Positions 44,988 through 53,529 of a stretch of DNA of 64,000 nt are shown in pieces. Made by a program: the position numbers and the translations under genes. Under the pieces are notes generated by a model that saw only the letters and a list, made by a program, of their open reading frames with translations, had not been told where the DNA came from and ran no database searches. This stretch comes from DATJCV01 sp963707665 (GTDB taxonomy: Bacteria > Pseudomonadota > Gammaproteobacteria > Burkholderiales > Burkholderiaceae_D). The first letter of the stretch is position 1; each line of letters starts with the position of its first letter. Location: positions 186,001 to 250,000 of the forward strand of contig CAVPQU010000005.1 of NCBI GenBank assembly GCA_963707665.1, written 5' to 3'.

Positions 44988-45752
44988 ATGGACATTCTGA
45001 TTGGCAAGAACGACGGCATTTTGAGTATCGAATTCAACCGCCCGGACAAGAAGAACGCGATCACCGCGGCGATGTACCAGAACATGGCGGACGCCTTGAA
45101 GGACGCCGAAGGCGACAGCGCGATCCGCGCCATCCTGTTTTCCGGCAAGCCGCAGATTTTCACCGCCGGTAACGACCTGGAAGACTTCATGCGCAATCCG
45201 CCAGTTGGCGGCGACAGTCCGGTATTCCAGTTCCTGTGGCAGATCAGTCATGCCAGCAAGCCGATCGTGGCGGCCGTGGCCGGAGCCGCAGTCGGCATCG
45301 GCACCACGCTGCTGCTGCATTGCGACCTGGTGTATGCGGCCGACAATGCCGTATTTTCACTGCCGTTCACGCAGCTTGGCCTGTGCCCGGAAGCGGCTTC
45401 CAGCCTGCTGCTGCCGCAAATCGCCGGCTACCAGCGGGCGGCGGAAAAGCTGTTGCTGGGCGAAGCATTTACGGCCGAGGAAGCACAGCAGATGGGGCTG
45501 GTGAACCGGATATTGCCAGCCGAGCAGTTGCTACCGTTTGCCGGGCAGCAGGCGGCCAAGCTGGCGGCGTTGCCGGCGGCTTCGATTCGCTTGACCAAGA
45601 ATCTGATGAAAGGTGGTCAGAGCGCGGCCGTCGAGGCGCAGATGGCGACCGAAGGCAAGCATTTTGGCGCCATGCTGGCCTCACCCGAGGCACGCGAGGC
45701 GTTTACCGCGTTCTTTGAAAAGCGCAAGCCCGATTTCAGCCGTTTTGCCTGA
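44988..45752 (+). CDS. Enoyl-CoA hydratase/isomerase family protein
   Basis: The 254-residue crotonase-fold protein has oxyanion-hole segments FTAGNDLEDFM (about residues 58-68) and AVAGAAVGIGTTLLLHCDLVYAADNAVFSLPF (about 98-129). A Glu or Asp is expected for a hydratase, and PEAASSLLLPQIAG marks the second active-site region, so it may be a hydratase or isomerase. GGGGAG lies before the ATG. A 266-bp gap with a palindromic remnant separates it from thiolase, so it may have its own promoter. Confidence 0.9.
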   Translation: MDILIGKNDGILSIEFNRPDKKNAITAAMYQNMADALKDAEGDSAIRAILFSGKPQIFTAGNDLEDFMRNPPVGGDSPVFQFLWQISHASKPIVAAVAGAAVGIGTTLLLHCDLVYAADNAVFSLPFTQLGLCPEAASSLLLPQIAGYQRAAEKLLLGEAFTAEEAQQMGLVNRILPAEQLLPFAGQQAAKLAALPAASIRLTKNLMKGGQSAAVEAQMATEGKHFGAMLASPEAREAFTAFFEKRKPDFSRFA

Positions 45753-46008
45753 AGCCGCCGGCCGCACTTTTGTCTGATTGAACGGCAAAGCGGGCGGCCC
45801 GATGCGCGCTTGTTTTCGGTACGGTGCGTTTAAATCGTCGCTCCTCTCGGGCCGTCGTGCGGCAACGCTGTGATCCGGGGTCAGGGATTTTTGCGCTGGC
45901 CGACGCGCCAAGGCCGATCTCCGCTGCAGTCACGCAGCGCCATGCCATGGTCGGCAGTAATCGCAATACTCAGCCGTCCCTGCTGCATATACTCCCTATG
46001 CAGACTGT

Positions 46009-46056
46009 AAAATACGGGCAATAAATAGTAATTTTATAGGCATACTCCCGTATTTT
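46009..46056. repeat. 10-bp inverted repeat with 28-base spacer
   Basis: AAAATACGGG (46009-46018) and CCCGTATTTT (46047-46056) are perfect inverted copies; the right arm runs into more T residues (to 46058). The inner spacer is AT-rich. A related motif, GCATATACTCCC at about 45985, is similar to GGCATACTCCC at 46040. It lies just before the livF remnant and might be an old terminator or a deletion scar. Confidence 0.55.
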
Positions 46057-46059
46057 TTG

Positions 46060-46221
46060 AGTTTCCTGTCGCGCCGTAACAGCTGGCATCCGGCACCCGC
46101 GCTGTCCTTCGCGGATCGCGACTATATCCTCAACAAGGGACACGTCGTCTACGAGGGTACGCCGGCACAGCTGCATCAACAGCGCGAGATCGTGCACAAA
46201 TATCTTGGCGTCAACGTCTGA
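46060..46221 (+). pseudogene. Remnant of a LivF-type ABC transporter ATPase (3' end only)
   Basis: The frame ending at the TGA 46219-46221 translates as LSFADRDYILNKGHVVYEG then TPAQLHQQREIVHKYLGVNV, the C-terminal 35-40 residues of LivF/UrtE ATPases (compare LASRVYILNNGHIVHEGP in the intact LivF at 58.4 kb). Nothing upstream encodes the Walker motifs or the rest of the protein. The remnant differs clearly from the intact copy, so it comes from a different paralogue whose bulk was deleted. Confidence 0.8.
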
Positions 46222-46472
46222 TACCGAGTCGTTGGCCTTCGCCTGAAGGCGTCGGGGAAAGAGGCCGGCATCAAAGGCGCCGCGTATCGACATCGCATCG
46301 CCCAATTGTGTTAGCCTTCGGCAATATTTTTCGATCGCCCGTCGTCTTTCCATCTTTCACGCTCTTGCCAGCAGTCAGTGCCGGCAACCACCGCCGTTCC
46401 TTGCGCTGGATAGTGATTGCGTGATTGCGAACGACGCGGACGTGTCCATTTCAACTCGAGGAGAGAACACAT

Positions 46473-47694
46473 ATGGAGCAATCTACCAACCTCAGCCGCC
46501 GTCGCCTGCTGGTGTCTGGCGCCGGTGCGCTCACGCTCGCCGGCTTGAGCGGGAGTGCCGGCGCGGCGACCGATGCCGTTGCAGCCGTCGCAAGCCGCGC
46601 CAGTCAAACCGCTGCCGGGCTATGTGAACTGGAAAGAAGCGGGCAGCATGATTGTCCACAGTTCCAATACGCTCGAAACCAGGCGCTCGGCGTTTGGCAC
46701 CAGTATCGTGACGCCAAACGAGCAGGTCTATATCCGCAATAACTTGCCGCCACCGCCGGCGACGATTGTCGAGAACCGCGATGCCTGGGAAGTCTCGATA
46801 GCGGGAGTCCGCAATCCGCGCACGCTGAGCCTGGCAGAGCTGAAAACCATGGGCCTGGAAACCGTGCCGATGGTGTTGCAATGTTCCGGCAATGGTCGTG
46901 GACTGTTTCCCAACAAGCCCAGCGGCACGCCCTGGATCGTGGGCGCGGCCGGCTGCGTCGTCTGGAGCGGCGTGCCGGTACGCGCCGTGGTCGAAGCACT
47001 CGGCGGCGTGGCCGATGGCATGAAATACATGACCAGCACCGGTGGCGAAAAACTGCCCGAGGGCATTGACCCGAAATCGGTGATGGTGGAACGTTCCGTG
47101 CCGCTGTCGGCCATGCAGGACGCCTTGCTGGCATGGGAAATGAATGGCGTGCCGATCCCGCTCGCACATGGTGGTCCGCTGCGGGTGATCGTACCGGGCT
47201 ATAACGGCGTCAACAACGTCAAGTATGTCAAGAACCTGGCGTTTACCGCCGAGCAATCCGACGCGGCGATTCAAAAAAATGGTTACCGGATGTCGCCACC
47301 AGGCGAGAAGGGCAACCCCAGCCAGCCATCGATTTGGGAAATGGCGGCCAAGTCCTGGATCAATTCACCGGCGCCGGAAGCTGGTGCGGTGCGCGCCGGC
47401 AAGGTACAGATCAAGGGTGTTGCGTTTGGCGGCATGCATGCCGCCAAACGGGTCGAAGTCTCGATCGACGGTGGTAAATCCTGGCAGGACGCGCGCCTGG
47501 TCGGCCCCGATTTGGGCCGCTATGCGTGGCGCCAGTTCGTGCTGCCGGTCACGCTCAAGCCCGGCACCTACCTGATCGCCAGCCGTGTGACCGACACCGA
47601 AGGCAACGTACAAGTTGAACATCGTGTCGAAAACACCAGCGGCTACAGCAATAGCAGTTGGCGCGATCACGCATTGCAGATTACGGTCGCCTGA
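46473..47694 (+). pseudogene. sorA: Sulfite dehydrogenase molybdopterin subunit SorA-like, frameshifted
   Basis: SorA is a periplasmic molybdenum enzyme oxidising sulfite to sulfate and passing electrons to SorB. The Tat signal (NLSRRRLLVSGAGALTLAGLSG) starts at 46473 in one frame; the mature protein (QAAPVKPLPGYVNWKEAGSM onward) is in the next frame from about 46580. The molybdenum-ligand Cys is in MVLQCSGNGRG, and GTPWIVGAAGCVVWSG and PGYNGVNNVKYVKNL are family segments. A C-terminal dimerisation domain with VEVSIDGGKSWQDARL follows. One extra base between about 46560 and 46590 explains the split; total length after correction is about 406 residues, normal for SorA. Confidence 0.88.
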
Positions 47695-47714
47695 TCCTGG
47701 CGGCTGGCTGTTGC

Positions 47715-47762
47715 CGGCACCCCGCTCCTGCTGTCCGACCAGGGCTCAGGAGCGGGGTGCCG
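47715..47762 (+). repeat. Strong 16-bp hairpin between sorA and sorB
   Basis: GGCACCCCGCTCCTG (47716-47730) pairs perfectly with CAGGAGCGGGGTGCC (47747-47761), plus one outer C-G pair, around a 16-base loop. It is followed by GCTTTCATTTC rather than a pure T-tract, so partial termination or 3'-end protection of the sorA message is more likely than full termination. Confidence 0.85.
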
Positions 47763-47797
47763 CTTTCATTTCACACCCTTCCTACCGAACTCAGCAC

Positions 47798-48139
47798 ATG
47801 AAACAGATTTTCAAGACGACGAGCGCCGGCCTGATGCTGGCTGCAACATTTGCCATGATGCCCGCCGCCAATGCGGGCGACGCCGCCACGCTGGAAAAAG
47901 GCATGCAGCTGTTCAAAAGTGGCGCGGTGCCAGCTTGTGCCGTATGCCACACCTTGCAAAGCGCCGGTGCCGAAGGCGCCATCGGCCCTGACCTGGATGA
48001 ACTGAAGCCAGATCAGCAGCGTGTCGCCAAAGCGATCAAGACCGGGATCGGCCAGATGCCGGCCTTTACGACCTTGAGCGATGACGACATCACGGCGATC
48101 GCCCGTTACGTCGCTCACGCGACGGGTGGCGCCAAATAG
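47798..48139 (+). CDS. sorB: Sulfite dehydrogenase cytochrome c subunit SorB-like
   Basis: The 113-residue protein is a small class I cytochrome c: signal peptide (MKQIFKTTSAGLMLAATFAMMPAANA, likely cleaved near residue 26, AxA rule), haem motif Cys47-x-x-Cys50-His51 (CAVCH), and a distal Met in TGIGQMPAFTTL. It takes electrons from SorA in sulfite oxidation. Its position 103 bp after sorA supports the pairing. Confidence 0.9.
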   Translation: MKQIFKTTSAGLMLAATFAMMPAANAGDAATLEKGMQLFKSGAVPACAVCHTLQSAGAEGAIGPDLDELKPDQQRVAKAIKTGIGQMPAFTTLSDDDITAIARYVAHATGGAK

Positions 48140-48187
48140 AAATGCGAGCGGCATCATAACGCTCATGTGCGCCGATGCCGTTCGGTG

Positions 48188-50932
48188 TCAGGCGGGTGCA
48201 GCAGGCGGCGCGATCTTCTGCAGCGCGCTCTGCGTACCGTCGCGAATTGCGAGCTGAACCCGGAAGCACGCTCCGCGTCCGGTATCCGGCATCAACTCCA
48301 GCGTACCGCCCAAACGCCGCATGATCTGCCAGCTGATGGCCAGCCCAAGGCCGGCGCCTTGGGTTCCGGTGTGGGCCCAGCCGCGTGAGAATTTCAGGAA
48401 AATCTTTTCGCGTTCCTCGGGCCGGATGCCGAGGCCGTTGTCTTCCACCAATACCTGGTAGTAGCCGTTGGTGCTGCTGCTGCTGATCCGCACGTAGGGT
48501 TTGGGGCTGGTGTTGTATTTGATCGCATTCGAAATCAGATTGATGAACACTTGCCGCAGGCGGTCGCTGTCGGCATCGACTTGCACCCCAGTTGCGCGCT
48601 GGCCGTTGAGCAGCAGCAGGCTGGTGCTGGAGGCCAGCCCCTGGCAAACATCGAGCGCCTTGTCCAGCGCCAGCTCGGGGTCGATCGGGAACAGCGGCCA
48701 GACTTCCTGTTCGCCTTCCAGCAAACTCAAATCGAGGATGCCGTCCAGCAGCCGCGTCATGCGTATGCTTTCCTGATGGATGATGTGTAGAAAACGCTCG
48801 GCCTGGTCGCGCTGGATGTCTTCGGTTTCAAGCAGGATTTCCGAGAGCGAACGGATCGAGGTCATCGGCGTGCGCACTTCGTGGCTGACCTGGCTCAGGA
48901 AATCGTCTTTTTGACTGTCGAGCAGGGTGAGGCGGTCGTTGGCGTCTTTCAGTTGGCTGGCGGCGGCTTCCAGCTGGCGCGATTTTTGTTCGAGTTGGTG
49001 GCTGTAGGCGCGCATGCGCTGGGTTTCGTCGGCGATCTTCATCAGTTCGTTCAGGCTGATGGTTTCACCGATCACCACCTGCGAAATCATCGCCCGCGCC
49101 GAGGCGGCGCCGATGCTGCCGGCCAGCTTGCGTTCCAGCTCGGAGATGAAGACATCGTCCGCCAGCGACTGGTCGCGTTCCAGGCCATGCCGTTGTTCAG
49201 CGTCCTGGAACAGAAGATAAGCCTGATCCGAGCCGAGGATGCGCTGCGCCAGAATGTTCAGGTCATAGCGCGTGGCGGAGCGGTTGACGAAACGCGAGAT
49301 GTCAGCTGCCGGGGTGCGGAAGACATCGACGAACAGCGTGCTTTGCAGCCGTTCCAGCGGTTTCTGGCCGCGCAACAGCGACACCAGCACCAGCAGCGTG
49401 ATGTTCAAAGTCATGCTCCAGAAGGTCGCATGCACCAGCGGCTCCAGCCCTTCGAGGCCGAACAGCGCCTGCGGCCGCAGCAGCGCCAAGCTCCACAGGC
49501 CGAACTCGATGTCGTGCTGCGACAGGATGAAGCCGCCCTTGAAGCTGGGCAGGAACAGCGTGTAGGCCCAGACCACGAAGCCGGCCAGCAGTCCGGCGAT
49601 GGCGCCGCGCGCAGTGGCCTGGCGCCAGAACAGGCCGGCAATCAGCGGCGGCAGGAATTGGGCTACGCCGACGAAGGAGATCAGGCCGATCGAAGCCAGC
49701 GCGTCGGATTGCGCCGAGAGGCGGAAGTCGATGAAGCCGAGCAGCAGGATCAGCACAATCGAAATACGCCGGCTGCTGAGCAGAAAACTCCGGATGTCGC
49801 CGCTGGCTTCCAGCGTGACCCACGGCAGGCGCAGCGCGATCGGCATGATGATGTGGTTGGAGACCATGGTCGAGAGCGCGATCGAGGAGACGATCACCAT
49901 CGAGGTGGCAGAAGAAAAGCCGCCGAGGAAGGCCAGCAGCGCCACCTCGTCCTGCCCGGCCCACATCGGCAGCGTCAGCACGAACATGTCGGGATTCGAG
50001 CCTGCCGGCAGATGAGTCAGCCCGGCCAGCGCGATCGGTAACACGAACAGGCAGATCAGGAACATGTACAGCGGAAACATCCAGGAGGCGGTGCGCAAGT
50101 GCTGTTCGTCGGTGCACTCGACGATCGTCATCTGGAACTGGCGCGGCAGGCAGATCACGGCGGCGGCGGCGAGGAAGATCTGGGTAATCCAGGTAGAGCC
50201 GAAAATATCGGGTTTGTACAAGCCGGTGGCCGGTGCGTGGTCGAACATGCTGCCGACGCCGTTGCCGATACCGAACACCACCAGCACACCCACCGCCAAG
50301 AGCGCAACCAGCTTGACCACGGCTTCCACCGCGATCGCTGCCACGACGCCGTGGTGGCGTTCGTTGGCGTCGATATTGCGGGTGCCGAACAGGATCGTGA
50401 AAAACGCCATGCCGGCGGCGATCCAGAAGGCGATGTGGAAATCGGGCTGGGCGTGCGGAAAGCCGGACAGCGCGTCGCTGCCGCTGTTGCTGATGACCTG
50501 GAAGCTGGTAGTGACCGCCTTCAGCTGCAGCGCGATGTACGGCGTGATGACGATCACCGCGATGATGGTCACCAGTGCCGCCAGGGCGCCGCTCTTGCCA
50601 TAGCGCGAAGAAATCATGTCGGCGATCGAGGTGATGTGGTGGATGCGGCCGATGCGCGCCATCTTGCGCAGCAGCAGCCACCAGCCGACGAACACCAGGG
50701 TCGGGCCGAGGTAGATGGTGACGAACTCGATACCGTTGCGCGCCGCCGAGCCGACCGCGCCGTAGTAAGTCCACGAAGTGCAGTACAGCGAAATCGACAG
50801 CGTGTAGATAAACGGCGACTGCAGCCAACCGGGATTGCCGCGGCGCGCGCGCCGATCGCCGACGAAGGCGACCGCAAACAGCAGCGCGACATAAACCAGG
50901 GAAATCAGCAGGACGGCGTTGGCGGCCAGCAT
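48188..50932 (-). CDS. SSS-domain hybrid sensor histidine kinase (CrbS/CbrA/MctS type)
   Basis: The 914-residue protein fuses a sodium:solute symporter-like domain of about 13 membrane helices (residues about 1-480) to a kinase. A linker (about 510-610) and a coiled coil lead to HisKA with phospho-acceptor His near residue 683 in LSQVSHEVRTPMTSIRSLSE. HATPase_c motifs are FINLISNAIKYN, VLVEDNGLGIRPEER and GAGLGLAISWQI. There is no C-terminal receiver. Relatives sense acetate, histidine or monocarboxylates. Its ATG overlaps the stop of the small membrane gene by one base, and a receiver gene is 280 bp upstream. Confidence 0.93.
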   Translation of the reverse strand: MLAANAVLLISLVYVALLFAVAFVGDRRARRGNPGWLQSPFIYTLSISLYCTSWTYYGAVGSAARNGIEFVTIYLGPTLVFVGWWLLLRKMARIGRIHHITSIADMISSRYGKSGALAALVTIIAVIVITPYIALQLKAVTTSFQVISNSGSDALSGFPHAQPDFHIAFWIAAGMAFFTILFGTRNIDANERHHGVVAAIAVEAVVKLVALLAVGVLVVFGIGNGVGSMFDHAPATGLYKPDIFGSTWITQIFLAAAAVICLPRQFQMTIVECTDEQHLRTASWMFPLYMFLICLFVLPIALAGLTHLPAGSNPDMFVLTLPMWAGQDEVALLAFLGGFSSATSMVIVSSIALSTMVSNHIIMPIALRLPWVTLEASGDIRSFLLSSRRISIVLILLLGFIDFRLSAQSDALASIGLISFVGVAQFLPPLIAGLFWRQATARGAIAGLLAGFVVWAYTLFLPSFKGGFILSQHDIEFGLWSLALLRPQALFGLEGLEPLVHATFWSMTLNITLLVLVSLLRGQKPLERLQSTLFVDVFRTPAADISRFVNRSATRYDLNILAQRILGSDQAYLLFQDAEQRHGLERDQSLADDVFISELERKLAGSIGAASARAMISQVVIGETISLNELMKIADETQRMRAYSHQLEQKSRQLEAAASQLKDANDRLTLLDSQKDDFLSQVSHEVRTPMTSIRSLSEILLETEDIQRDQAERFLHIIHQESIRMTRLLDGILDLSLLEGEQEVWPLFPIDPELALDKALDVCQGLASSTSLLLLNGQRATGVQVDADSDRLRQVFINLISNAIKYNTSPKPYVRISSSSTNGYYQVLVEDNGLGIRPEEREKIFLKFSRGWAHTGTQGAGLGLAISWQIMRRLGGTLELMPDTGRGACFRVQLAIRDGTQSALQKIAPPAAPA

Positions 50933-51198
50933 CAGGTTTGTTCCGGTGCCTCGCCGGCCGCTTCGCTGGGCGCCGGTGCCGTTCGGCCCGGATTGAGGCG
51001 CCGCGCCAGCAGACCGGCACAGAGGATCAGGGCGGCCCAGATGCCGAAGACATACACCGCGATCAGCGGTATGCCGCCCAGGTCGATGCCGACGGCGAAC
51101 AGCGTGATGACCGGCGGCAGCAGCAGGAACAGGCCGAACAGCGGCAGCACCGCAGCGGCATCGGAGGCGCGGCTGGAAGGGAGCGGACGGTTCGGCAT
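50932..51198 (-). CDS. Small two-helix membrane protein in the sensor kinase operon
   Basis: The 88-residue protein has two hydrophobic helices (AAAVLPLFGLFLLLPPVITLFAVG and IPLIAVYVFGIWAALILCAGLL) and a Pro/Ala/Glu-rich tail. It resembles the small subunits encoded beside SSS-type transporters and SSS-kinases, but I do not recognise a named family. Its stop overlaps the kinase ATG, so translation is coupled, which suggests that it assists the symporter-like sensor domain. Confidence 0.8.
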   Translation of the reverse strand: MPNRPLPSSRASDAAAVLPLFGLFLLLPPVITLFAVGIDLGGIPLIAVYVFGIWAALILCAGLLARRLNPGRTAPAPSEAAGEAPEQT

Positions 51199-51213
51199 CG
51201 CGCTAGTGTGGCG

Positions 51214-51582
51214 TTAGACCCGGCACAGGCGACCGATCTGGTCGATGATGTCGCGGTTGGAAAACGGCTTGGTGATGAAGGCATCGGCGCCGATCTGCTC
51301 GGCCAACTCGCGGTCGTGCGCCTGGCCCTTGGCGGTCAGGATGATGACCGGCAGCGACTTCAGTATCTGGTCGGTCTTGACCAGCTTTAAGACTTCAAAG
51401 CCGTTCAGCCGGGGCAGCATGACGTCGAGAATCATGATGTCGGGCGGATCGCTGCGCAGGCGCCGCACCGCCGCCTCGCCATCCGCTACCGAAGTAACCT
51501 CGTAGCCGGCGCGCTGCAGGATGAAGGTCAGCGATTCGACAATGTTCGGTTCGTCTTCCGTGATCAGGACCCGCATGGTCAT
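51214..51582 (-). CDS. Single-domain response regulator (receiver only)
   Basis: The 122-residue protein is a CheY-like receiver with no output domain: acidic pocket EDEP (residues 9-12), phospho-acceptor Asp53 in MILDVMLPRLNGFE, Thr83 in ILTAKG and Lys105 in FITKPFSNRD. GGGAG precedes the ATG. It lies between the ScfR-type gene and the small membrane gene, and probably receives phosphate from the kinase in the same operon; its downstream partner is not evident. Confidence 0.92.
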   Translation of the reverse strand: MTMRVLITEDEPNIVESLTFILQRAGYEVTSVADGEAAVRRLRSDPPDIMILDVMLPRLNGFEVLKLVKTDQILKSLPVIILTAKGQAHDRELAEQIGADAFITKPFSNRDIIDQIGRLCRV

Positions 51583-51680
51583 GGTTGTCTCCCTGAGTGA
51601 TGGCGGGGGGCTGCGGCCGCACTTTTTTTATGTGAGCGAGTTTAACACCATGGGATTTGACGGCCGATCTGGAAATCGGA

Positions 51681-53252
51681 TCAGCTATTGATGATCGGGT
51701 CTTCCTCGCGCGCGCCGCAGTCGCGCCGCACGCACAGGCGGCAGGTAGGGCCGACCGGCGTCGTCGGCGCCGCCGACGACAGGTCGAGGCCGTCTCCATA
51801 CACGATCTGGTCGGCGTGCAGCGCCTCGCACACCAGCATGATCGAAATCAAATGCTTGGGCGCGGTAAATGACGGCAATTGCTTGGCTACCGCGTGCGCC
51901 AGGAAAAAATAGCGGCTGCCGTCTGGAAATTCCGCCAATTGGCGCACCATGCTGCCGGGCGTCTGGAATGCCTGGTATACCGCCCACAGCGGGCAGGCAT
52001 TGCCGTAGCGCGGCAACGCCATGTAGGGCAGCGGAAAGCGCTTGGTGACGTAGCCGGCCGGGTCGGAGCGCATGAAGCCGAAGCGCACCCCTTCGTGTCC
52101 CGGTTTGCGCAGAGTGACCAGGCGGTGGCACACCTGCTCGAAGCTGGCGCTGAAGCGATGGCACAGGTAGTCGATGTCATAGCGGGCGGCGGTCGCGCTC
52201 TGTAAAAATACATCGTAAGGCAGCAGGATAGCGCCAGCGACATAGGCCAGCAGCGCGCGTTCGGCGCGGCGGCGGGCGGCGGGCGTGGTCAGCAAGGGTG
52301 AAGCCTCGGCTGCCGCCGCGATCAGTTGCGGGCAATCCAGTTGCACAGTCATTTTCGCCAATTCAAAGCGGCGCGTGCCTGGCGGCGCGGTATCCAGTAT
52401 CGTCAGCAGGCGCTGCTCGGAGTCGAAGCGGACGTAGCTCTGGACGCTGGCGGCGCTTTGTTCGAGCGCCGCTACGATCTCGACGCGCACTGCGTGCCGC
52501 TGTTGCAGATAGTCGATCATCGCGCTTTCGACCCGGCCCGGCGCGATGCCGCTGGCGCTGCGGATCTGCTCGGCGGCCTGTTCCAGCTGCGGGAAATAGT
52601 TCTCATGCTCCTGGATGAAGTCATCCACTTCTTCTACTGGCGTCACCGAACGGGTGGATGAATGGGCGCGATCGAAAAACGCTGCCAGCGCCTGCGCTAC
52701 ATCCGACAGGCGGCTGCTTTCGGCGGCGATGATCGCCAGGAAACGCTGCTGCTGCGGCAGTTCCAGCTCCTCGATGTTTTCCAGGATTTCGGAGGCAGAG
52801 CGGATCGCTGCGACGTTGGTCAGCATGATGTGGATGGCGTCGCCCAGGAATGGGTCCTGGTTCAGGCGGTCGGACAGCGCCGTCACCGCCTCGTTGCGGT
52901 CATGGTAGGCGCGGTGCAGCATGACCAGCGCCTGCGCCCATTGCGGATACTGGCTGGCGAAATCGCCGGCCGCTGCCGGCGCCAGCCGCAGCGGGCTGAA
53001 GATCGATTCGCCGCTCAGTTCGGCCAGGTCATTGAGCAGCCGCCGTTCTGCCGCGCCATCGAACAGATCGACCGCCACGCCCAGCTCATCGGCGATTTGC
53101 TTCAACAATTTGCCGCCGATGTTGCGCTTGTTGTTTTCGATCAGGTTTAGATAGGAAGGCGAGATACCGAGGCGCGCCGACAGGGCGGCCTGGGTGATTT
53201 TCAGCGCTTTGCGCTTGTCACGAATCTTGAATCCAATCGCGCTGTGTGGCAT
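51681..53252 (-). CDS. ScfR-type short-chain fatty-acyl regulator (XRE HTH + IrrE-like + DUF2083)
   Basis: The 523-residue protein starts with an XRE helix-turn-helix (IGFKIRDKRKALKITQAALSARLGISPSYLNLIENNKRNI, split over residues 5-45). A long helical region follows, then an IrrE/ImmA-like central part and a C-terminal DUF2083 domain with cysteines in CRLCVRRDCGAREED. RamB, PrpC-control and ScfR proteins of this kind regulate acetate, propionate and glyoxylate metabolism. The central zinc-protease HExxH is absent (FELAKMTVQL is found where it is expected), so it is a regulator rather than a peptidase. It is divergent from livK. Confidence 0.9.
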   Translation of the reverse strand: MPHSAIGFKIRDKRKALKITQAALSARLGISPSYLNLIENNKRNIGGKLLKQIADELGVAVDLFDGAAERRLLNDLAELSGESIFSPLRLAPAAAGDFASQYPQWAQALVMLHRAYHDRNEAVTALSDRLNQDPFLGDAIHIMLTNVAAIRSASEILENIEELELPQQQRFLAIIAAESSRLSDVAQALAAFFDRAHSSTRSVTPVEEVDDFIQEHENYFPQLEQAAEQIRSASGIAPGRVESAMIDYLQQRHAVRVEIVAALEQSAASVQSYVRFDSEQRLLTILDTAPPGTRRFELAKMTVQLDCPQLIAAAAEASPLLTTPAARRRAERALLAYVAGAILLPYDVFLQSATAARYDIDYLCHRFSASFEQVCHRLVTLRKPGHEGVRFGFMRSDPAGYVTKRFPLPYMALPRYGNACPLWAVYQAFQTPGSMVRQLAEFPDGSRYFFLAHAVAKQLPSFTAPKHLISIMLVCEALHADQIVYGDGLDLSSAAPTTPVGPTCRLCVRRDCGAREEDPIINS

Positions 53253-53299
53253 CCCTGTCCTTTTGCGCGGCTATTTCTGCTGCGCTGCAATGTCAAATG

Positions 53300-53340
53300 T
53301 TTACAAAACAAGCTGTTGCAATATATTAATATTTACAAAA
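53300..53340. promoter_or_regulatory. Repeated TTTACAAAA motif in the scfR-livK intergenic region
   Basis: TTTACAAAA occurs at 53300-53308 and again at 53332-53340, 32 bp apart (about three helical turns), in an AT-rich 277-bp divergent region. It resembles the AAAnTTTGCAAA-type sites reported for RamB-like relatives. The region 53253-53529 must also hold promoters of both genes. Assignment to the adjacent regulator is inference. Confidence 0.5.
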
Positions 53341-53529
53341 TTATCGTTATCTGTCAATAACTTAGGTTTTTATCGACAAAAAATTGCACGCAAGTTATTT
53401 TTCCTGCTAATGTGAAGTCCAGTTGGAATGGCTGCATAAGCCGTAGCTTGGCAGGGGATGAAGAGCAATCCTCGCCGATCGCAAAAAAGAGAAAGAAATA
53501 TTTTTCAACCAACCGAAGTGAGGAGACGC

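Larger units (their letters stand above)
45753..46472 (+). other. Intergenic region with livF remnant and inverted repeat
   Basis: This 720-bp gap holds no intact gene. 45753-46008 shows nothing recognisable. An inverted repeat lies at 46009-46056 and the 3' end of a livF-like gene at 46060-46221. The 46222-46472 part leads to sorA with a GAGGAGAG ribosome site near 46458. Confidence 0.6.

Noticed and set aside
48881..50041. Plus-strand open frame of about 386 codons opposite the sensor kinase
   Set aside because: Its translation is low-complexity Gln/Arg/Ala with no motif, while the opposite strand encodes a complete SSS-kinase.
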